Below, piece by piece: positions 48,322 to 57,775 of a stretch of 64,000 bases of DNA. Positions within the stretch are counted from its first letter, which is position 1; every line of letters starts with the position of its first letter. The notes under the pieces were generated by a model. That model was not told where the DNA came from, ran no database searches, and was given only the letters and a program-made list of their open reading frames with translations. Source of the DNA: Nitratireductor aquimarinus (GTDB lineage: Bacteria; Pseudomonadota; Alphaproteobacteria; Rhizobiales; Rhizobiaceae). The stretch is taken from contig NZ_JAFKDE010000007.1 of NCBI RefSeq assembly GCF_017255295.1, positions 124,001 through 188,000 on the forward strand, in the 5' to 3' direction. The position numbers and the translations under genes are program-made.

Positions 48322-49035
48322 ATGGAAGAAACCGATTCCCGATCCACTGTAGAGACCGTGGCCGACGCGCTGACGGAAGCCGTGCGCGACGGGCGGCTGG
48401 CGCCAGGCCAGAGACTGACGGAGAACGCCTTCACCAGCCGGCTGGGCGTTTCGCGCTCCTCGGTGCGGGAAGCCTTTCGACGCCTGACGGCAGACGGGCT
48501 TTTGACGGCGGAACCGCATCGCGGCGTGATGGTGCGCCAGCTCTCGCGCAACGAGGTGGATAACCTCTTCCAGGTGCGCGGGGCGCTGGAAACGCTGGCG
48601 GTGAAGCTCGCCCTGCCAGTGCTTCACCAAGTACCCGAAACGCTTGTCGCGCTGCAGGCGGATCTGGATACCGCAGCCGAACAGGGCGACATGAACCGGT
48701 TCTCCGAACTCAACGCCCGTTTCCACCGGCTGTTTCGCGAGACAGCGGACAATCCCCTTCTGAACGAGACGCTGACGCGGCTTTCCAACTCGCTCTACTG
48801 GTTGCAGTTTCGCGTGCTGGTGGACCGGCGTGATGTGTTCGACACCAACCGGCAGCACAGGCAGCTGACGGATTGCGTGGTGGCCGATGACACGGCAGGC
48901 GCGGAAGCTGCGATGCTCGATCATGTGGAGAATGCGCGGCAGCTCATCCAGTCGCTGCCTGACGATCATTTCGCCGCACCGCCAGCGCCCGCAAAAAGCA
49001 AAGCAAAGGGCAACCAGCGCAACGCCAAGGCTTGA
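48322..49035 (+). CDS. GntR-family (FadR/VanR type) regulator
   Basis: 237 aa from the ATG at 48322 ('[21 protein letters not shown]'); the open frame extends to 48274. Winged helix ('[53 protein letters not shown]') and an FCD-type all-helical effector domain ('[13 protein letters not shown]', '[22 protein letters not shown]'). Probably binds the inverted repeat just before the nitroreductase gene. Effector unknown. Confidence 0.88.
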   Translation: MEETDSRSTVETVADALTEAVRDGRLAPGQRLTENAFTSRLGVSRSSVREAFRRLTADGLLTAEPHRGVMVRQLSRNEVDNLFQVRGALETLAVKLALPVLHQVPETLVALQADLDTAAEQGDMNRFSELNARFHRLFRETADNPLLNETLTRLSNSLYWLQFRVLVDRRDVFDTNRQHRQLTDCVVADDTAGAEAAMLDHVENARQLIQSLPDDHFAAPPAPAKSKAKGNQRNAKA

Positions 49036-49056
49036 CGCCGGAACCAGCCCATCTAG

Positions 49057-49082
49057 ATTGTCCGACAATCTTATCGGACAAA
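49057..49082. promoter_or_regulatory. GntR operator candidate before the nitroreductase gene
   Basis: ATTGTCCGACAAT (49057-49069) is a perfect palindrome of the GntR/FadR type. It overlaps a larger repeat, TTGTCCGA (49058-49065) with TCGGACAA (49074-49081). The site lies between the gntR stop and the ribosome-binding site of the downstream gene, so it can block translation-proximal transcription of that gene. Confidence 0.7.
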
Positions 49083-49099
49083 ATGGAGGAGACGTCCGC

Positions 49100-49789
49100 A
49101 TGAGCGAAAAGGCCACACAGGAATACCGTCCGGTTCCACTTCCCGATTACAGGGAGCTTCCGGTCGAGGAGATGCGGGCCCGCGCACAGGCCTTCTATGA
49201 CGAGATCCGCACACGCCACACCGTGCGCGACTTCTCCACCCGCCCCGTGCCGCGCGACATCATCGAAACCTGCATCAAAGCAGCAGGCACCGCGCCCAAT
49301 GGCGCAAACCACCAGCCCTGGCACTTCGCGGTGATCGGTGATCCGGCGGTAAAGAAACAGATCCGCGAGGCGGCGGAGGCCGAGGAGAAAGCGTTTTACG
49401 AAGGACGCGCGGGTGAAGAATGGCTTCATGCGCTGGCCCCGCTCGGCACCGATGCAAGCAAGCCGTTTCTGGAAGAAGCGCCCTGGCTCATCTGCGTTTT
49501 CGGCGAACGCCGCAGCCGCTCGGCCGATGGCGTGAAGCGCAAGAACTACTACGTTCCAGAGTCCGTGAGCATCGCAACCGGCTTTCTGATTACAGCCCTG
49601 CACAAGGCAGGTCTGGCAACTCTTACGCACACGCCGAACCCGATGAGCTTTCTAAACGAGCTGTGCGGTCGCGACCCGCATGACAAACCCTATATCCTGA
49701 TGGTGGTCGGCTATCCAAAGGAGGACGCCACCATTCCCGAACACGCAATGGAGAAGAAGCCGCTGGAGGAAATCGCCACGTTCATCTGA
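49100..49789 (+). CDS. Nitroreductase-family flavin oxidoreductase
   Basis: 229 aa from the ATG at 49100 with GGAGGAGA upstream. FMN-binding '[47 protein letters not shown]', '[13 protein letters not shown]', '[28 protein letters not shown]' (Gly-rich end). Uses NAD(P)H to reduce nitro or quinone-like groups, or acts in halotyrosine/BluB-like reactions. Regulated by the upstream GntR by position. Confidence 0.9.
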   Translation: MSEKATQEYRPVPLPDYRELPVEEMRARAQAFYDEIRTRHTVRDFSTRPVPRDIIETCIKAAGTAPNGANHQPWHFAVIGDPAVKKQIREAAEAEEKAFYEGRAGEEWLHALAPLGTDASKPFLEEAPWLICVFGERRSRSADGVKRKNYYVPESVSIATGFLITALHKAGLATLTHTPNPMSFLNELCGRDPHDKPYILMVVGYPKEDATIPEHAMEKKPLEEIATFI

Positions 49790-49824
49790 GCGTCGTCTCC
49801 AACGCGTACAGGCATCAGACAACA

Positions 49825-50105
49825 GAGCCATTCGGGGCGTTTCGGCTTTCCCGAAAGGCTCTTAACGAACATGGGTCCTCTCTTTGAGGATGACGAAAAG
49901 CGACGTGCAGGCTTCGCATCGAATGGCTGGCAAGGGGCTCGTGCCAGCCGCTCGATGGAACGGTGCACATGCCGCCTTTCGCCATGCCCGGCATGTCCGG
50001 GCACCCATGCCCTTCTCCAGAAGCAGGCTGACACCGGAGCCGATTTCCACTTCTTTGCCCGATGCAATAGGGTCAGCCCGTTTCTACGAAGCAATTCTGG
50101 AGGGA
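49825..50105 (+). other. Hairpin-rich leader of the cupin gene
   Basis: Three consecutive strong hairpins: AGAGCC/GGCTCT (about 49825-49861), GGCTGGCA/TGCCAGCC (49925-49949) and TGCCCGG/CCGGGCA (49985-50003). No gene is supported in this region. It is either a terminator cluster for the nitroreductase unit or an untranslated leader of the cupin. Confidence 0.4.
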
Positions 50106-50600
50106 ATGGTTTTGAGCACGACATATCTCGTTAAAAGCAGCGAAATTGCCGAGATGGAGGGTTTGAAGAAGACCCACTTTCTCAACCCCAATGCGCAGCG
50201 TCTGAACAAGTCTCTTGGCGACCTCACGGGTCTGAGCGGCTTCGGCTTCCACATCATCGAAGTGGAGCCCGGCTATGAAACGACGGAACACCACTGCCAT
50301 TACCACGAAGACGAATGCGTGTTCGTGCTGGCGGGTTCCGCCACGGCCTTTATCGGCGATGAAGAGCACGCAATCGGCCCCGGAGACTTCATTGGCTACA
50401 GAAAGGGCGGGCTGGCCCATTCAATCAAGAACACGGGAAATGAAATGCTGCGCTGCATCGTCGTTGGCGAGCGGCTTGCGCATGATGTGGGCGATTACCC
50501 GAGGCTGGGCAAACGCATTTTCCGCGACAGGCAGATGCCCTGGGGGCTGGCCGACATCGACAGGATCGATGCGGTCGGCGGCAAGGTCGGCAAGAAGTAG
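50106..50600 (+). CDS. Cupin-domain protein
   Basis: 164 aa from the ATG at 50106; a TTG two codons later (50112) is an alternative with better ribosome-binding-site spacing. Single cupin barrel: 'GYETTEHHCHYHEDECVFVLAGSATAFIGDEEHAIGPGDFIGYRKGGLAHSIKNTG' with the metal-binding His/Glu set. Unknown substrate. Residues upstream of the start are not protein-like and lie in the structured leader. Confidence 0.78.
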   Translation: MVLSTTYLVKSSEIAEMEGLKKTHFLNPNAQRLNKSLGDLTGLSGFGFHIIEVEPGYETTEHHCHYHEDECVFVLAGSATAFIGDEEHAIGPGDFIGYRKGGLAHSIKNTGNEMLRCIVVGERLAHDVGDYPRLGKRIFRDRQMPWGLADIDRIDAVGGKVGKK

Positions 50601-50621
50601 AGCCGACCCCGCCCTCCGCGA

Positions 50622-52439
50622 CTATTCCGCAGCGTCTCCGAGAGCCTCTGCGCCCGCCTGGAACTGAAGGCTGGCGAGTTCGGCATAGATGCCGCCCTTT
50701 GCCACGAGAGCGGCGTGTGTGCCCTCCTCGACGATGCGCCCCTCTTCCATGACGAGAATGCGGTCGGCTTTCAGAACCGTTGAGAGACGATGTGCGATGA
50801 CGAGCGTGGTGCGGCCCTTCATCAGGTGCTCAAGCGCCTGCTGCACCAGCGTCTCGCTTTGCGAATCGAGGGCGGAGGTGGCTTCGTCGAGCAACAGGAT
50901 CGGTGCATCGCGCAGGATCGCGCGCGCAATGGCCATGCGCTGCCGCTGACCGCCCGACAGGGTGACGCCGCGCTCGCCGACCGGCGTGTCGTAGCCTTCC
51001 GCCAGATCGGTGATGAAATCATGCGCAAGCGCGGCGCGGGCCGCAGCCTCGATCTCGGCGCGGGAGGCGTCAGGACGGCCAAAGGCGATATTCTCGGCCG
51101 CGCTGGCGGCAAAGATCGTCACGTCCTGCGGAACGATGGCCATGCGTCCGCGCAGCGCCAGCGGATCGGCCTCGCGCGCATCGACACCATCGACGCGCAC
51201 CGCCCCGGAATCGGGATCGTAATAGCGCAGAAGCAGCGAGAAGACGGTGGTTTTGCCCGCGCCCGAAGGACCGACAATGGCGACGGTCTCGCCCGGTTTT
51301 ACGGTGAAGGACAATCCATGAAGCGCAGAGCGATCCGGCCGCGTCGGATAGGCGAAGGAGACATTGTCGAACGCCACTTCGCCGCGCGCCGGCTGCGGCA
51401 GCGCTACGGGGCTGGCGGGCGCGGTGATGGCGGGCTCTTCCGACAGGAGCTCGCTCATGCGCTCGGCAGCGCCGGCGGCCTGCGAAAGCTCGCCCCAGAC
51501 CTCTGACAGGGCGCCGAGAGCGCCAGCTGCCAGAACCGAGTAGAGCAGGAACTGACCGAGCGTGCCCGGCGTCATCTCGCCGGACAGAACGGCCCGCGAG
51601 CCGAACCAGAGAACGGCCACGACCGAACTGAAGGTCATGAAGATGGCGAAGAAGGTGAGGAAGGACCGCGCGAAGATGGATGCGCGTGCAGCAGAGAACG
51701 CCGTCTCGATGGCATCGGAGAATTTCTTGCGCACCACGTTCTCGCCGGTGAAGGCCTGAAGCGTGCGCACCGCGCCGATCTGCTCGCCCGCATAGGCGGT
51801 GGCATCGGCCAGCGTGTCCTGCGCAAAACGCGAGCGACGGCGCACCGAGCGGCCAAACGCAACCAGCGGCAGAACGATGACGGGGATGGCCGCCACCACG
51901 AGCAGGGAAAGACGCGGGCTGGTGACGACCATCATACCGACAGCGCCAAGCCCCATGATGACGTTGCGCAGCGCCTGGGAAATGGTGGCCCCGACAGCCG
52001 ATTTGACCTGCGTGGCGTCGGCCGAAATGCGCGAAACGATTTCACCGGACTGGACCGTATCGAAGAAGCCGGGGGAAAGGCGCGTGACGTGATCGAAGAC
52101 ATCGCGCCGCAGGTCGCTGACAACACGCTCGCCCAGCGTGATGACGAAGAAATAGCGCCCCGCCGAGGCGGCTGCGAGGACTGCGGCGATGACCACCAGC
52201 ATCGAGAAGTAATTCGCGATGAAGATGGAATCGGAATGGGAAAACCCGTGATCGATCATGCGGCGCACGGCCAGCGGCAGCGTGAGGGTCGCGATGGCTG
52301 CGAGCACCAGGAAAAAGGCCGCGCCAAGCGCCAGACCGCGATAGCGGCCGATATAGGGAAAGAGGCGTTTGAGCGGCTTTAACGACCGCCGCTTCGCCGC
52401 CTGTTCCCGCTCTTCGGACGCCCTTTGCCTGCGCGCCAT
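50622..52439 (-). CDS. ABC exporter, fused permease/ATPase (MsbA-like)
   Basis: 605 aa from the ATG at 52439. Six-helix transmembrane domain followed by the ATPase: Walker A 'GPSGAGKTT', Q-loop 'VPQDVTIF', signature 'LSGGQRQRMAIARAIL', Walker B 'ILLLDEATSALD', H-loop 'AHRLST'. Exports lipids, drugs or peptides; the substrate cannot be told from sequence. Convergent with the cupin gene. Confidence 0.94.
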   Translation of the reverse strand: MARRQRASEEREQAAKRRSLKPLKRLFPYIGRYRGLALGAAFFLVLAAIATLTLPLAVRRMIDHGFSHSDSIFIANYFSMLVVIAAVLAAASAGRYFFVITLGERVVSDLRRDVFDHVTRLSPGFFDTVQSGEIVSRISADATQVKSAVGATISQALRNVIMGLGAVGMMVVTSPRLSLLVVAAIPVIVLPLVAFGRSVRRRSRFAQDTLADATAYAGEQIGAVRTLQAFTGENVVRKKFSDAIETAFSAARASIFARSFLTFFAIFMTFSSVVAVLWFGSRAVLSGEMTPGTLGQFLLYSVLAAGALGALSEVWGELSQAAGAAERMSELLSEEPAITAPASPVALPQPARGEVAFDNVSFAYPTRPDRSALHGLSFTVKPGETVAIVGPSGAGKTTVFSLLLRYYDPDSGAVRVDGVDAREADPLALRGRMAIVPQDVTIFAASAAENIAFGRPDASRAEIEAAARAALAHDFITDLAEGYDTPVGERGVTLSGGQRQRMAIARAILRDAPILLLDEATSALDSQSETLVQQALEHLMKGRTTLVIAHRLSTVLKADRILVMEEGRIVEEGTHAALVAKGGIYAELASLQFQAGAEALGDAAE

Positions 52440-52494
52440 CGCCTGCCCCTTCTCAATTCTCGTTCGGGAGCGGCAAAATGTGCGCCGCTCAAGC

Positions 52495-52570
52495 CTTGTC
52501 TTGTCGTCGTACCTGATGTATAGGCTCGCCAACCAATTCCGAAGCCGTAGCCTTCCTTGGCCGCGGCTTC
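52495..52570 (+). promoter_or_regulatory. Promoter and leader of rpmE
   Basis: CTTGTC (52495-52500) and TATAGG (52519-52524) with 18 bp between resemble rhizobial sigma-70 elements. The leader carries a stem GAAGCCG/CGGCTTC (52541-52547, 52564-52570), which could be the site of ribosomal-protein autoregulation. Confidence 0.4.
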
Positions 52571-52643
52571 AAGTTTTCAAGATGGGTGCAATTGCCGCAA
52601 GTGCGGATCAGATTGCCATCCCGCCAGAACTCAGGACAAGACG

Positions 52644-52865
52644 ATGAAAGCCGAAATTCATCCCGACTACCACATGATCAAGGTCGTCATGACGGACGGC
52701 ACCGAGTACGAGACGCGCTCCACCTGGGGCAAGGAAGGCGAGACCCTTCAGCTCGACATCGACCCGTCCACGCACCCGGCATGGACCGGCAACCAGCAGT
52801 CCCTGATGGACCGCGGCGGCCGCGTTTCCCGCTTCAAGCAGCGTTACCAGGGCCTCGGCATCTAA
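52644..52865 (+). CDS. rpmE: 50S ribosomal protein L31
   Basis: 73 aa: '[68 protein letters not shown]'. It is the Zn-free type, without the CxxC pairs. The upstream part of the open frame is not conserved. Confidence 0.97.
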   Translation: MKAEIHPDYHMIKVVMTDGTEYETRSTWGKEGETLQLDIDPSTHPAWTGNQQSLMDRGGRVSRFKQRYQGLGI

Positions 52866-52877
52866 GGTATCCTGCGG

Positions 52878-52979
52878 CCGGATGGCGTCATCCGGCATTT
52901 GCGGACACCGAGAGGCAGAGCCGACCGGAACGCAAAAGCGTTTTTACAGAGACCCGTCTCATCAAGGCGGGTTTTTTGT
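52878..52979 (+). terminator. Two hairpins and terminator after rpmE
   Basis: CCGGATG/CATCCGG (52878-52895) lies just past the stop. Further on ACCCGTC (52952-52958) pairs with GGCGGGT (52966-52972) and runs into T6, a typical intrinsic terminator. Confidence 0.75.
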
Positions 52980-52990
52980 TGTCTGCTTGC

Positions 52991-53266
52991 CTACTTGTCT
53001 ATGTGGCCAAGATCGCGCTCGGGGTCGATCACGTCGCGCACACGCTGCTTCAGCGCCTTGGCGTCAGGAAAGCCGCCATCGTGCTTGCGCTCCCAGATGA
53101 GGATGCCGTTGCACGTGATCTCGAACACCCCGCCCGTGCCCGGACGCAGCGCGACTTCCGACAGTTCTGTGGAAAAAGTGGAGAGAAGCTCCTGCGCGAG
53201 CCATGCGGCGCGCAGGAGCCATTGGCACTGGGTGCAGTAGGTAATCGCGATACGATGCTGTTTCAC
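52991..53266 (-). CDS. SelT/SelW/SelH-like thioredoxin-fold protein
   Basis: 91 aa. CxxC motif 'ITYCTQCQWLLRAAWLAQELL' near the N-terminus and 'RPGTGGVFEITCNGILIWERKHDGGFPDAKALKQRVRD' are diagnostic of the Rdx family. The first Cys replaces selenocysteine of animal homologues. Probable redox role; substrate unknown. Confidence 0.9.
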   Translation of the reverse strand: MKQHRIAITYCTQCQWLLRAAWLAQELLSTFSTELSEVALRPGTGGVFEITCNGILIWERKHDGGFPDAKALKQRVRDVIDPERDLGHIDK

Positions 53267-53331
53267 GAGAACCTGTCCTTTGTTGCCAGACAGCCGAAAA
53301 CTGCCGGGCCTGAAGCCCGGCAGAAGCGCAA

Positions 53332-54081
53332 TCAGGCTGCGCTGAGTTTCGCGAGCGTTTCGTCGTCCACCTCGAAATTGGCGTAGACGTTCTGCACGTC
53401 ATCGTCGTCTTCGAGGGTTGCAACGAGCTTGAGGATCGACTGGGCGCGCTCCTCATCGACCGGCGTGCCGGTCTGGGGACGCCAGATCGCCTTGACGGAC
53501 TCGGCTTCGCCCAGAGCGCCTTCCAGCGCCGTGGTGACATCGCCGATATCTTCGAAGGCGCAGGTGATGACGTGGCCGTTTTCGTCCGACTGGACATCTT
53601 CGGCGCCGGCCTCGATGGCGGCTTCCATCACCGTGTCGGCATCGCCCTTGTCAGCCGGGTAGATGATTTCGCCAACGCGGTCGAACATGAAGGAAACGGA
53701 ACCGGTTTCGCCAAGCGATCCGCCTGCCTTGGTGAAGGCGGCGCGGATGTTGGAAGCGGAACGGTTGCGGTTGTCGGTCAGCGCCTCGACGATGACGGCG
53801 ACGCCACCGGGACCATAACCCTCGTAACGCACCTCGTCATAGTTCTCCGCATCACCGCCCGACGCCTTCTTGATGGCGCGTTCGATGTTGTCCTTCGGCA
53901 TGGACTGGGCCTTGGCGTTCTGGATGGCCAGGCGCAGGCGCGGATTCATCGCCGGGTCGGGCATTCCCATCTTGGCAGCGACTGTGATTTCGCGCGCCAG
54001 TTTGGAAAACATCTTCGAGCGAACGGCGTCCTGCCGGCCCTTGCGGTGCATGATGTTCTTGAATTGGGAATGACCGGCCAT
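53332..54081 (-). CDS. yebC: YebC/PmpR-family protein
   Basis: 249 aa from the ATG at 54081 ('[32 protein letters not shown]'). Three-domain YebC fold with '[33 protein letters not shown]'. Family members regulate transcription or help translation of polyproline stretches. Confidence 0.97.
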   Translation of the reverse strand: MAGHSQFKNIMHRKGRQDAVRSKMFSKLAREITVAAKMGMPDPAMNPRLRLAIQNAKAQSMPKDNIERAIKKASGGDAENYDEVRYEGYGPGGVAVIVEALTDNRNRSASNIRAAFTKAGGSLGETGSVSFMFDRVGEIIYPADKGDADTVMEAAIEAGAEDVQSDENGHVITCAFEDIGDVTTALEGALGEAESVKAIWRPQTGTPVDEERAQSILKLVATLEDDDDVQNVYANFEVDDETLAKLSAA

Positions 54082-54177
54082 GGGGCTCCTTCTCACGGTC
54101 TTTTGAAAGCAATGGAATACCGGGGCCTTATAGTGAAAATGCCGGCCAACGTCCAGAACCCGCGCACTGCAGCGATG

Positions 54178-54223
54178 GGGGCGGACATGTCGAGAGACAT
54201 GGGGCCGACATGGGGCGGACATG
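54178..54223. repeat. Short direct repeats upstream of yebC and the MBL gene
   Basis: GGGGCGGACATG occurs at 54178 and 54212, and a one-base variant GGGGCCGACATG at 54201. They sit in the divergent gap and may be an iterated regulator site or a simple slippage product. Confidence 0.5.
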
Positions 54224-54277
54224 GCGCAGAGCCGCGCTTTGCCCTACCATGGGCTCTTGCACACACGGGAGATGCCG

Positions 54278-55096
54278 ATGACCGCCTTCCGACTGACCGC
54301 AGCCATTCTGACTTTATTGCTCGCTCCGCTGCCTGCAGCCCTTGCACAGACAAACGGGCAGATCGAGCGACCAAGCACCTGCCTCGCCATGGCGCAGGCG
54401 CTGCCAGGCGTGATCTACGCCTCGCTGATGATACCGGCCGCCGTGAGGGCCGACCCGGTGACCATCACCTATGCGGGCCATTCCACCTATCTGATCGAGA
54501 CGCCCGCCGGCGTGACCATCGCCACGGACTTCGCGGGCATTTATGGCGCGAACCCGCCACCGCGCGTCGTGACCATGAACAGGGCGCATGGCACGCATTT
54601 CACGCGCAATCCCGACCCCGCCATAGAGCATGTTCTGCCAGGCTGGAACGAAGAGGGCGGGCCGGTGAAACACTCTCTGCTGGTTGAAGACGTCTATATC
54701 CGCAATGTGACCACCGACATCCGCCGCTATGGCGCGATGGAGCCGGACGCCAATTCGATCTTCATCTTCGAGGTGGCGGGGCTGTGCATCGGGCATCTGG
54801 GCCATCTGCATCACCGGCTGGACGACAGCCATTATGCGGCGATCGGCAGGCTCGACGTGCTGATGGTGCCCGTCGATGGCGGGCTGACGCTGTCGCTTGA
54901 CGGGATGAGCGAGATTGCGCGCCGGCTTTCCTCGTCGATGATCCTGCCGATGCACCGGCATTCGACACCGCTCAGCGCCTTCACGGGCCGTATGGGCGGT
55001 GGGTTCGAACTGGATTTTCGTGAGGGACGGTCGATCACCGTGGCGCTGGATAACCTGCCACGGCGACCGACAATCGTTATTCTCGACGGGGTTTAG
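54278..55096 (+). CDS. Secreted metallo-beta-lactamase-fold hydrolase
   Basis: 272 aa from the ATG at 54278, six bases after a GGGAG; an ATG two codons earlier is too close to it. Signal peptide ending 'PAALAQ'. Metal-site candidates in 'TITYAGHSTYLIETPAGVTIATDFAG' (instead of HxHxDH), 'GHLGHLHHRLDD' and 'PMHRHST'. Resembles UlaG/YycJ-like secreted MBL-fold hydrolases; substrate unknown. Confidence 0.8.
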   Translation: MTAFRLTAAILTLLLAPLPAALAQTNGQIERPSTCLAMAQALPGVIYASLMIPAAVRADPVTITYAGHSTYLIETPAGVTIATDFAGIYGANPPPRVVTMNRAHGTHFTRNPDPAIEHVLPGWNEEGGPVKHSLLVEDVYIRNVTTDIRRYGAMEPDANSIFIFEVAGLCIGHLGHLHHRLDDSHYAAIGRLDVLMVPVDGGLTLSLDGMSEIARRLSSSMILPMHRHSTPLSAFTGRMGGGFELDFREGRSITVALDNLPRRPTIVILDGV

Positions 55097-55098
55097 GG

Positions 55099-55866
55099 CT
55101 ACTTGCCCGCCCCGCCCTGCAGCGCCTTGGCGCGCGCCCGCTTGCGGCGCGCCAGCATGTTGAGCGACTCGACCAGCGCCGAGAAACCCATGGCCGCGTA
55201 AATGTAGCCCTTGGGCACGTGGAAGCCCATGCCATCGGCGATCAGCGTCATACCGATCATCAGCAGGAAGGCGAGCGCCAGCATGACCACGGTCGGGTTG
55301 GCCGCGATGAAGCGCGACAGCGGCTCGGCGGCGATGAGCATGACGGTCACGGCCGAGATGACGGCGATGAACATGATGGCGAGCTCGTTGGTCATGCCAA
55401 CGGCGGTGATGATGGAGTCGATGGAGAACACCAGGTCGAGCAGCAGGATCTGGACGATCGCCGCACCGGCGGACATCGTGACCTGACCCATCATGTTTTC
55501 CTTGCCATCGTCGGGATCGACCGAATGGTGGATTTCCTTCGTGGCCTTCCATACGAGGAAGAGGCCGCCGGCGATGAGGATAAGGTCGCGCCAGGAGAAG
55601 CCATGGCCGAACAGCTCGAACACCGGCTCGGTGAGCTGGACGATGATCGAGATCGTGCCCAGAAGCGCCAGACGCAGGATCAGCGCGGCGCTGATGCCGA
55701 TGCGCCGCGCACGCGCCTGCTGCTCTTTGGGCAGCTTGTTGGTGAGGATGGAAATGAAGATCAGGTTATCGATGCCGAGAACGATCTCGAGCACCACCAG
55801 GGTCACGAGCGCGACCCAGGCTTCCGGGTGGGAGACAAACTCAAAGTGACCGGCAAGCCATTCCAT
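55099..55866 (-). CDS. TerC-family integral membrane protein
   Basis: 255 aa from the ATG at 55866; the frame starts slightly upstream. Seven to eight helices with acidic intramembrane motifs '[21 protein letters not shown]' and '[23 protein letters not shown]'. TerC/Alx/MeeF-type proteins export manganese or other metals. Tail-to-tail with the MBL gene. Confidence 0.93.
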   Translation of the reverse strand: MEWLAGHFEFVSHPEAWVALVTLVVLEIVLGIDNLIFISILTNKLPKEQQARARRIGISAALILRLALLGTISIIVQLTEPVFELFGHGFSWRDLILIAGGLFLVWKATKEIHHSVDPDDGKENMMGQVTMSAGAAIVQILLLDLVFSIDSIITAVGMTNELAIMFIAVISAVTVMLIAAEPLSRFIAANPTVVMLALAFLLMIGMTLIADGMGFHVPKGYIYAAMGFSALVESLNMLARRKRARAKALQGGAGK

Positions 55867-55936
55867 GGCAGCACCCCTCGCTGGCAATTGTTCAAAATAT
55901 AGCGTTTTGCAGAGTTATGCGCAGCCGCGCCCAGCG

Positions 55937-56761
55937 TCAACGCCAGAAGGCGGGAACGGTTTCCTCAAGGCGCGCACCAAGCCTGAGCGGGGCGATCTTC
56001 TCGCAAAGGCCCGTGCGGTCGGAGATTTCGAGCCCGACGCCGCAGATCGTTGCAGGACCGCTGGCCGCCTCGAACCGCCCTTTGGGCACCTTGGCGGTGA
56101 ACCGGTTGAGGGGCTCTTCCTTGTCCATGCCAAGGGAAGAATCGTAATCGCCGCACATGCCGGCATCGGACAGATAGCCCGTGCCGCCGTTCAGGATCTG
56201 ATGATCGGCCGTCGGCTGGTGCGTGTGGGTGCCGACGACAAGGCTCGCGCGGCCATCAACGAAATGGCCAAAGCACATCTTCTCGGACGTGGCCTCGGCA
56301 TGGAAATCGAGAATGACGGCATCGGCCTGCTCGTCCAGCGGACAGGCGGCCAGCACATCTTCGACACAGGCGAAGGGATCGTCGAGCTCGGGATGCATGA
56401 ACACCCGGCCCATGATGTTGGACACCAGAACCCGCGCGCCATTGCGCGCGATGTAGACGCCGGAGCCGCGACCGGGCGTGCCTTTCGGGAAATTCGCCGG
56501 GCGCAGGAAACGCTCCTCGCGCGGCGCAAAGGCCAGCGCCTCGCGCTGGTCCCACACGTGGTTGCCCGTGGTCACCACATCGGCGCCGGCATCCAGCGTG
56601 TTGCGGAAGATCTCTTCGGTGATGCCGAAACCGCCTGCCGCGTTCTCGCCATTCACGACCACGAAATCGAGCCGGAAATCAGAAATAAGGCCGGGAAGCT
56701 TTTCCCAGACCGCCGTGCGGCCGGCGCGACCGACCATATCGCCAAGAAACAAAAATCTCAT
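55937..56761 (-). CDS. YmdB-type metallophosphoesterase (TIGR00282)
   Basis: 274 aa. 'MRFLFLGDMVGRAGRTAV', 'VVVNGENAAGGFGITEEI', 'DVVTTGNHVWDQREAL' and 'VGTHTHQPTADHQIL' give the binuclear metal site. Homologue of Bacillus YmdB, a cyclic-nucleotide phosphodiesterase. Usually close to 5-formyl-THF cyclo-ligase in rhizobia, as here. Confidence 0.93.
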   Translation of the reverse strand: MRFLFLGDMVGRAGRTAVWEKLPGLISDFRLDFVVVNGENAAGGFGITEEIFRNTLDAGADVVTTGNHVWDQREALAFAPREERFLRPANFPKGTPGRGSGVYIARNGARVLVSNIMGRVFMHPELDDPFACVEDVLAACPLDEQADAVILDFHAEATSEKMCFGHFVDGRASLVVGTHTHQPTADHQILNGGTGYLSDAGMCGDYDSSLGMDKEEPLNRFTAKVPKGRFEAASGPATICGVGLEISDRTGLCEKIAPLRLGARLEETVPAFWR

Positions 56762-56773
56762 GGGCCGCTTCTA

Positions 56774-56862
56774 GCGCATCGGTCTGAAAATCGGAATCGA
56801 TTTTCGGGCCGTTTCGCAGATTCAACAAGGTAGTGCGTCCGAATGGACGCACGGCGCTCTAA
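56774..56862 (+). repeat. Dispersed two-palindrome repeat, copy 1
   Basis: First palindrome GAAAATCG/CGATTTTC (56786-56805) and second GTGCGTCC/GGACGCAC (56833-56852), both with loop GAAT. Copy 1 of a family with further copies at 60214 and 61977, in the gap between the phosphoesterase and cyclo-ligase genes. Confidence 0.9.
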
Positions 56863-56863
56863 A

Positions 56864-57481
56864 TCAATTTTTCTGCGCGTGAAAACCGGAAATCTGCCGC
56901 AGGCCGCTTTCGGTGAGCATCTCGGGCAAACGCTCGTCATGCGGCTCGTCGGGCACGCCCCCGACCTCCTGGCAATCGAAGGCGATGCCGATAAGCCGGG
57001 GCGAAAGCCCCCGCGCCTTCAGCCGCGCGATTGCCCGGTCGTAATAGCCCGCGCCATAGCCGATGCGGTGGCCCCGCGCGTCGAAGGCTGCAAGCGGCAC
57101 GAGCATGATTTCGGGGTCAAGGACCGCCGCCCTGTCATCCGGTCCCCATGTGCCGAACCCCATATCGACCAGAGGCGCGTCGGGGCGGTATTCCCGGAAA
57201 ACTATGGTGGTCCTGTCGAGGATGGCGGGAAGCGCGATCCGCGCCCCGCGCGCAGCCAGCACCGCCATCAGCGGGCGCACATCCATTTCAGAGCGCATTG
57301 GCCAGAAGCCCGAGACGACCGTGCCGGACCCGACTGCGATCCGCTGCGCCTGCGAGGCCAGCGCCTCGGCCACTTCCGCACGCCAGTCGGGATCGAGCGC
57401 GTTGCGGCGGGCCAGCGCCTCGCGGCGCAACTGCTTCTTCTGTGAGGCCTGATCGTTCATCATGTCGCTCATGCGGCTCAA
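56864..57481 (-). CDS. ygfA: 5-formyltetrahydrofolate cyclo-ligase
   Basis: 205 aa. ATP-dependent conversion of 5-formyl-THF to 5,10-methenyl-THF. Blocks: 'KKQLRREALARRNALD', 'VVSGFWPMRSEMDVRPLM', 'IMLVPLAAFDARGHRIGYGAGYYDRAIA'. Several in-frame Met codons near the start make its exact beginning uncertain. Follows the 6S RNA gene, the usual linkage. Confidence 0.95.
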   Translation of the reverse strand: MSRMSDMMNDQASQKKQLRREALARRNALDPDWRAEVAEALASQAQRIAVGSGTVVSGFWPMRSEMDVRPLMAVLAARGARIALPAILDRTTIVFREYRPDAPLVDMGFGTWGPDDRAAVLDPEIMLVPLAAFDARGHRIGYGAGYYDRAIARLKARGLSPRLIGIAFDCQEVGGVPDEPHDERLPEMLTESGLRQISGFHAQKN

Positions 57482-57534
57482 TCACCATGAATGAAGCACG
57501 GAAGGAAGCGTGCTGACGACATCTGAAAAAAGAA

Positions 57535-57695
57535 AGCTGCGATCCACGGCGACCGATGGAATGCACGATCCCGGGAACCTACAACGTAGGTGGGCGCCGT
57601 GTAACCAAGCCCACGGGCGAGGTCAGGGACAGCTCCCTTAAGGATCGATAAGGCCCCGGGGAAAAAGATTCCTGTCGGGAAGCGCAGATCGCTGC
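57535..57695 (-). ncRNA. ssrS: 6S RNA
   Basis: Minus-strand gene, about 160 nt. The -10 box TATATT (plus-strand 57700-57705) places the start near 57695. End sequences GCGATC and GATCGC pair to close the helix. The body holds the alphaproteobacterial 6S elements I recall, including TCCCTGACCTCGCCC and the ACCTACGTTGTAGGT hairpin near 57570-57590, and ends before a T-rich run. Sits directly upstream of the cyclo-ligase gene, the classic ssrS-ygfA arrangement. Regulates sigma-70 RNA polymerase in stationary phase. Confidence 0.85.
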
Positions 57696-57775
57696 GCGCA
57701 ATATAGGGACGAGCCCCGGCCCGCGCCAGAGATATTCTGACGCCGGGCGCACAAGTTTCACAACCAAGTGTGACG

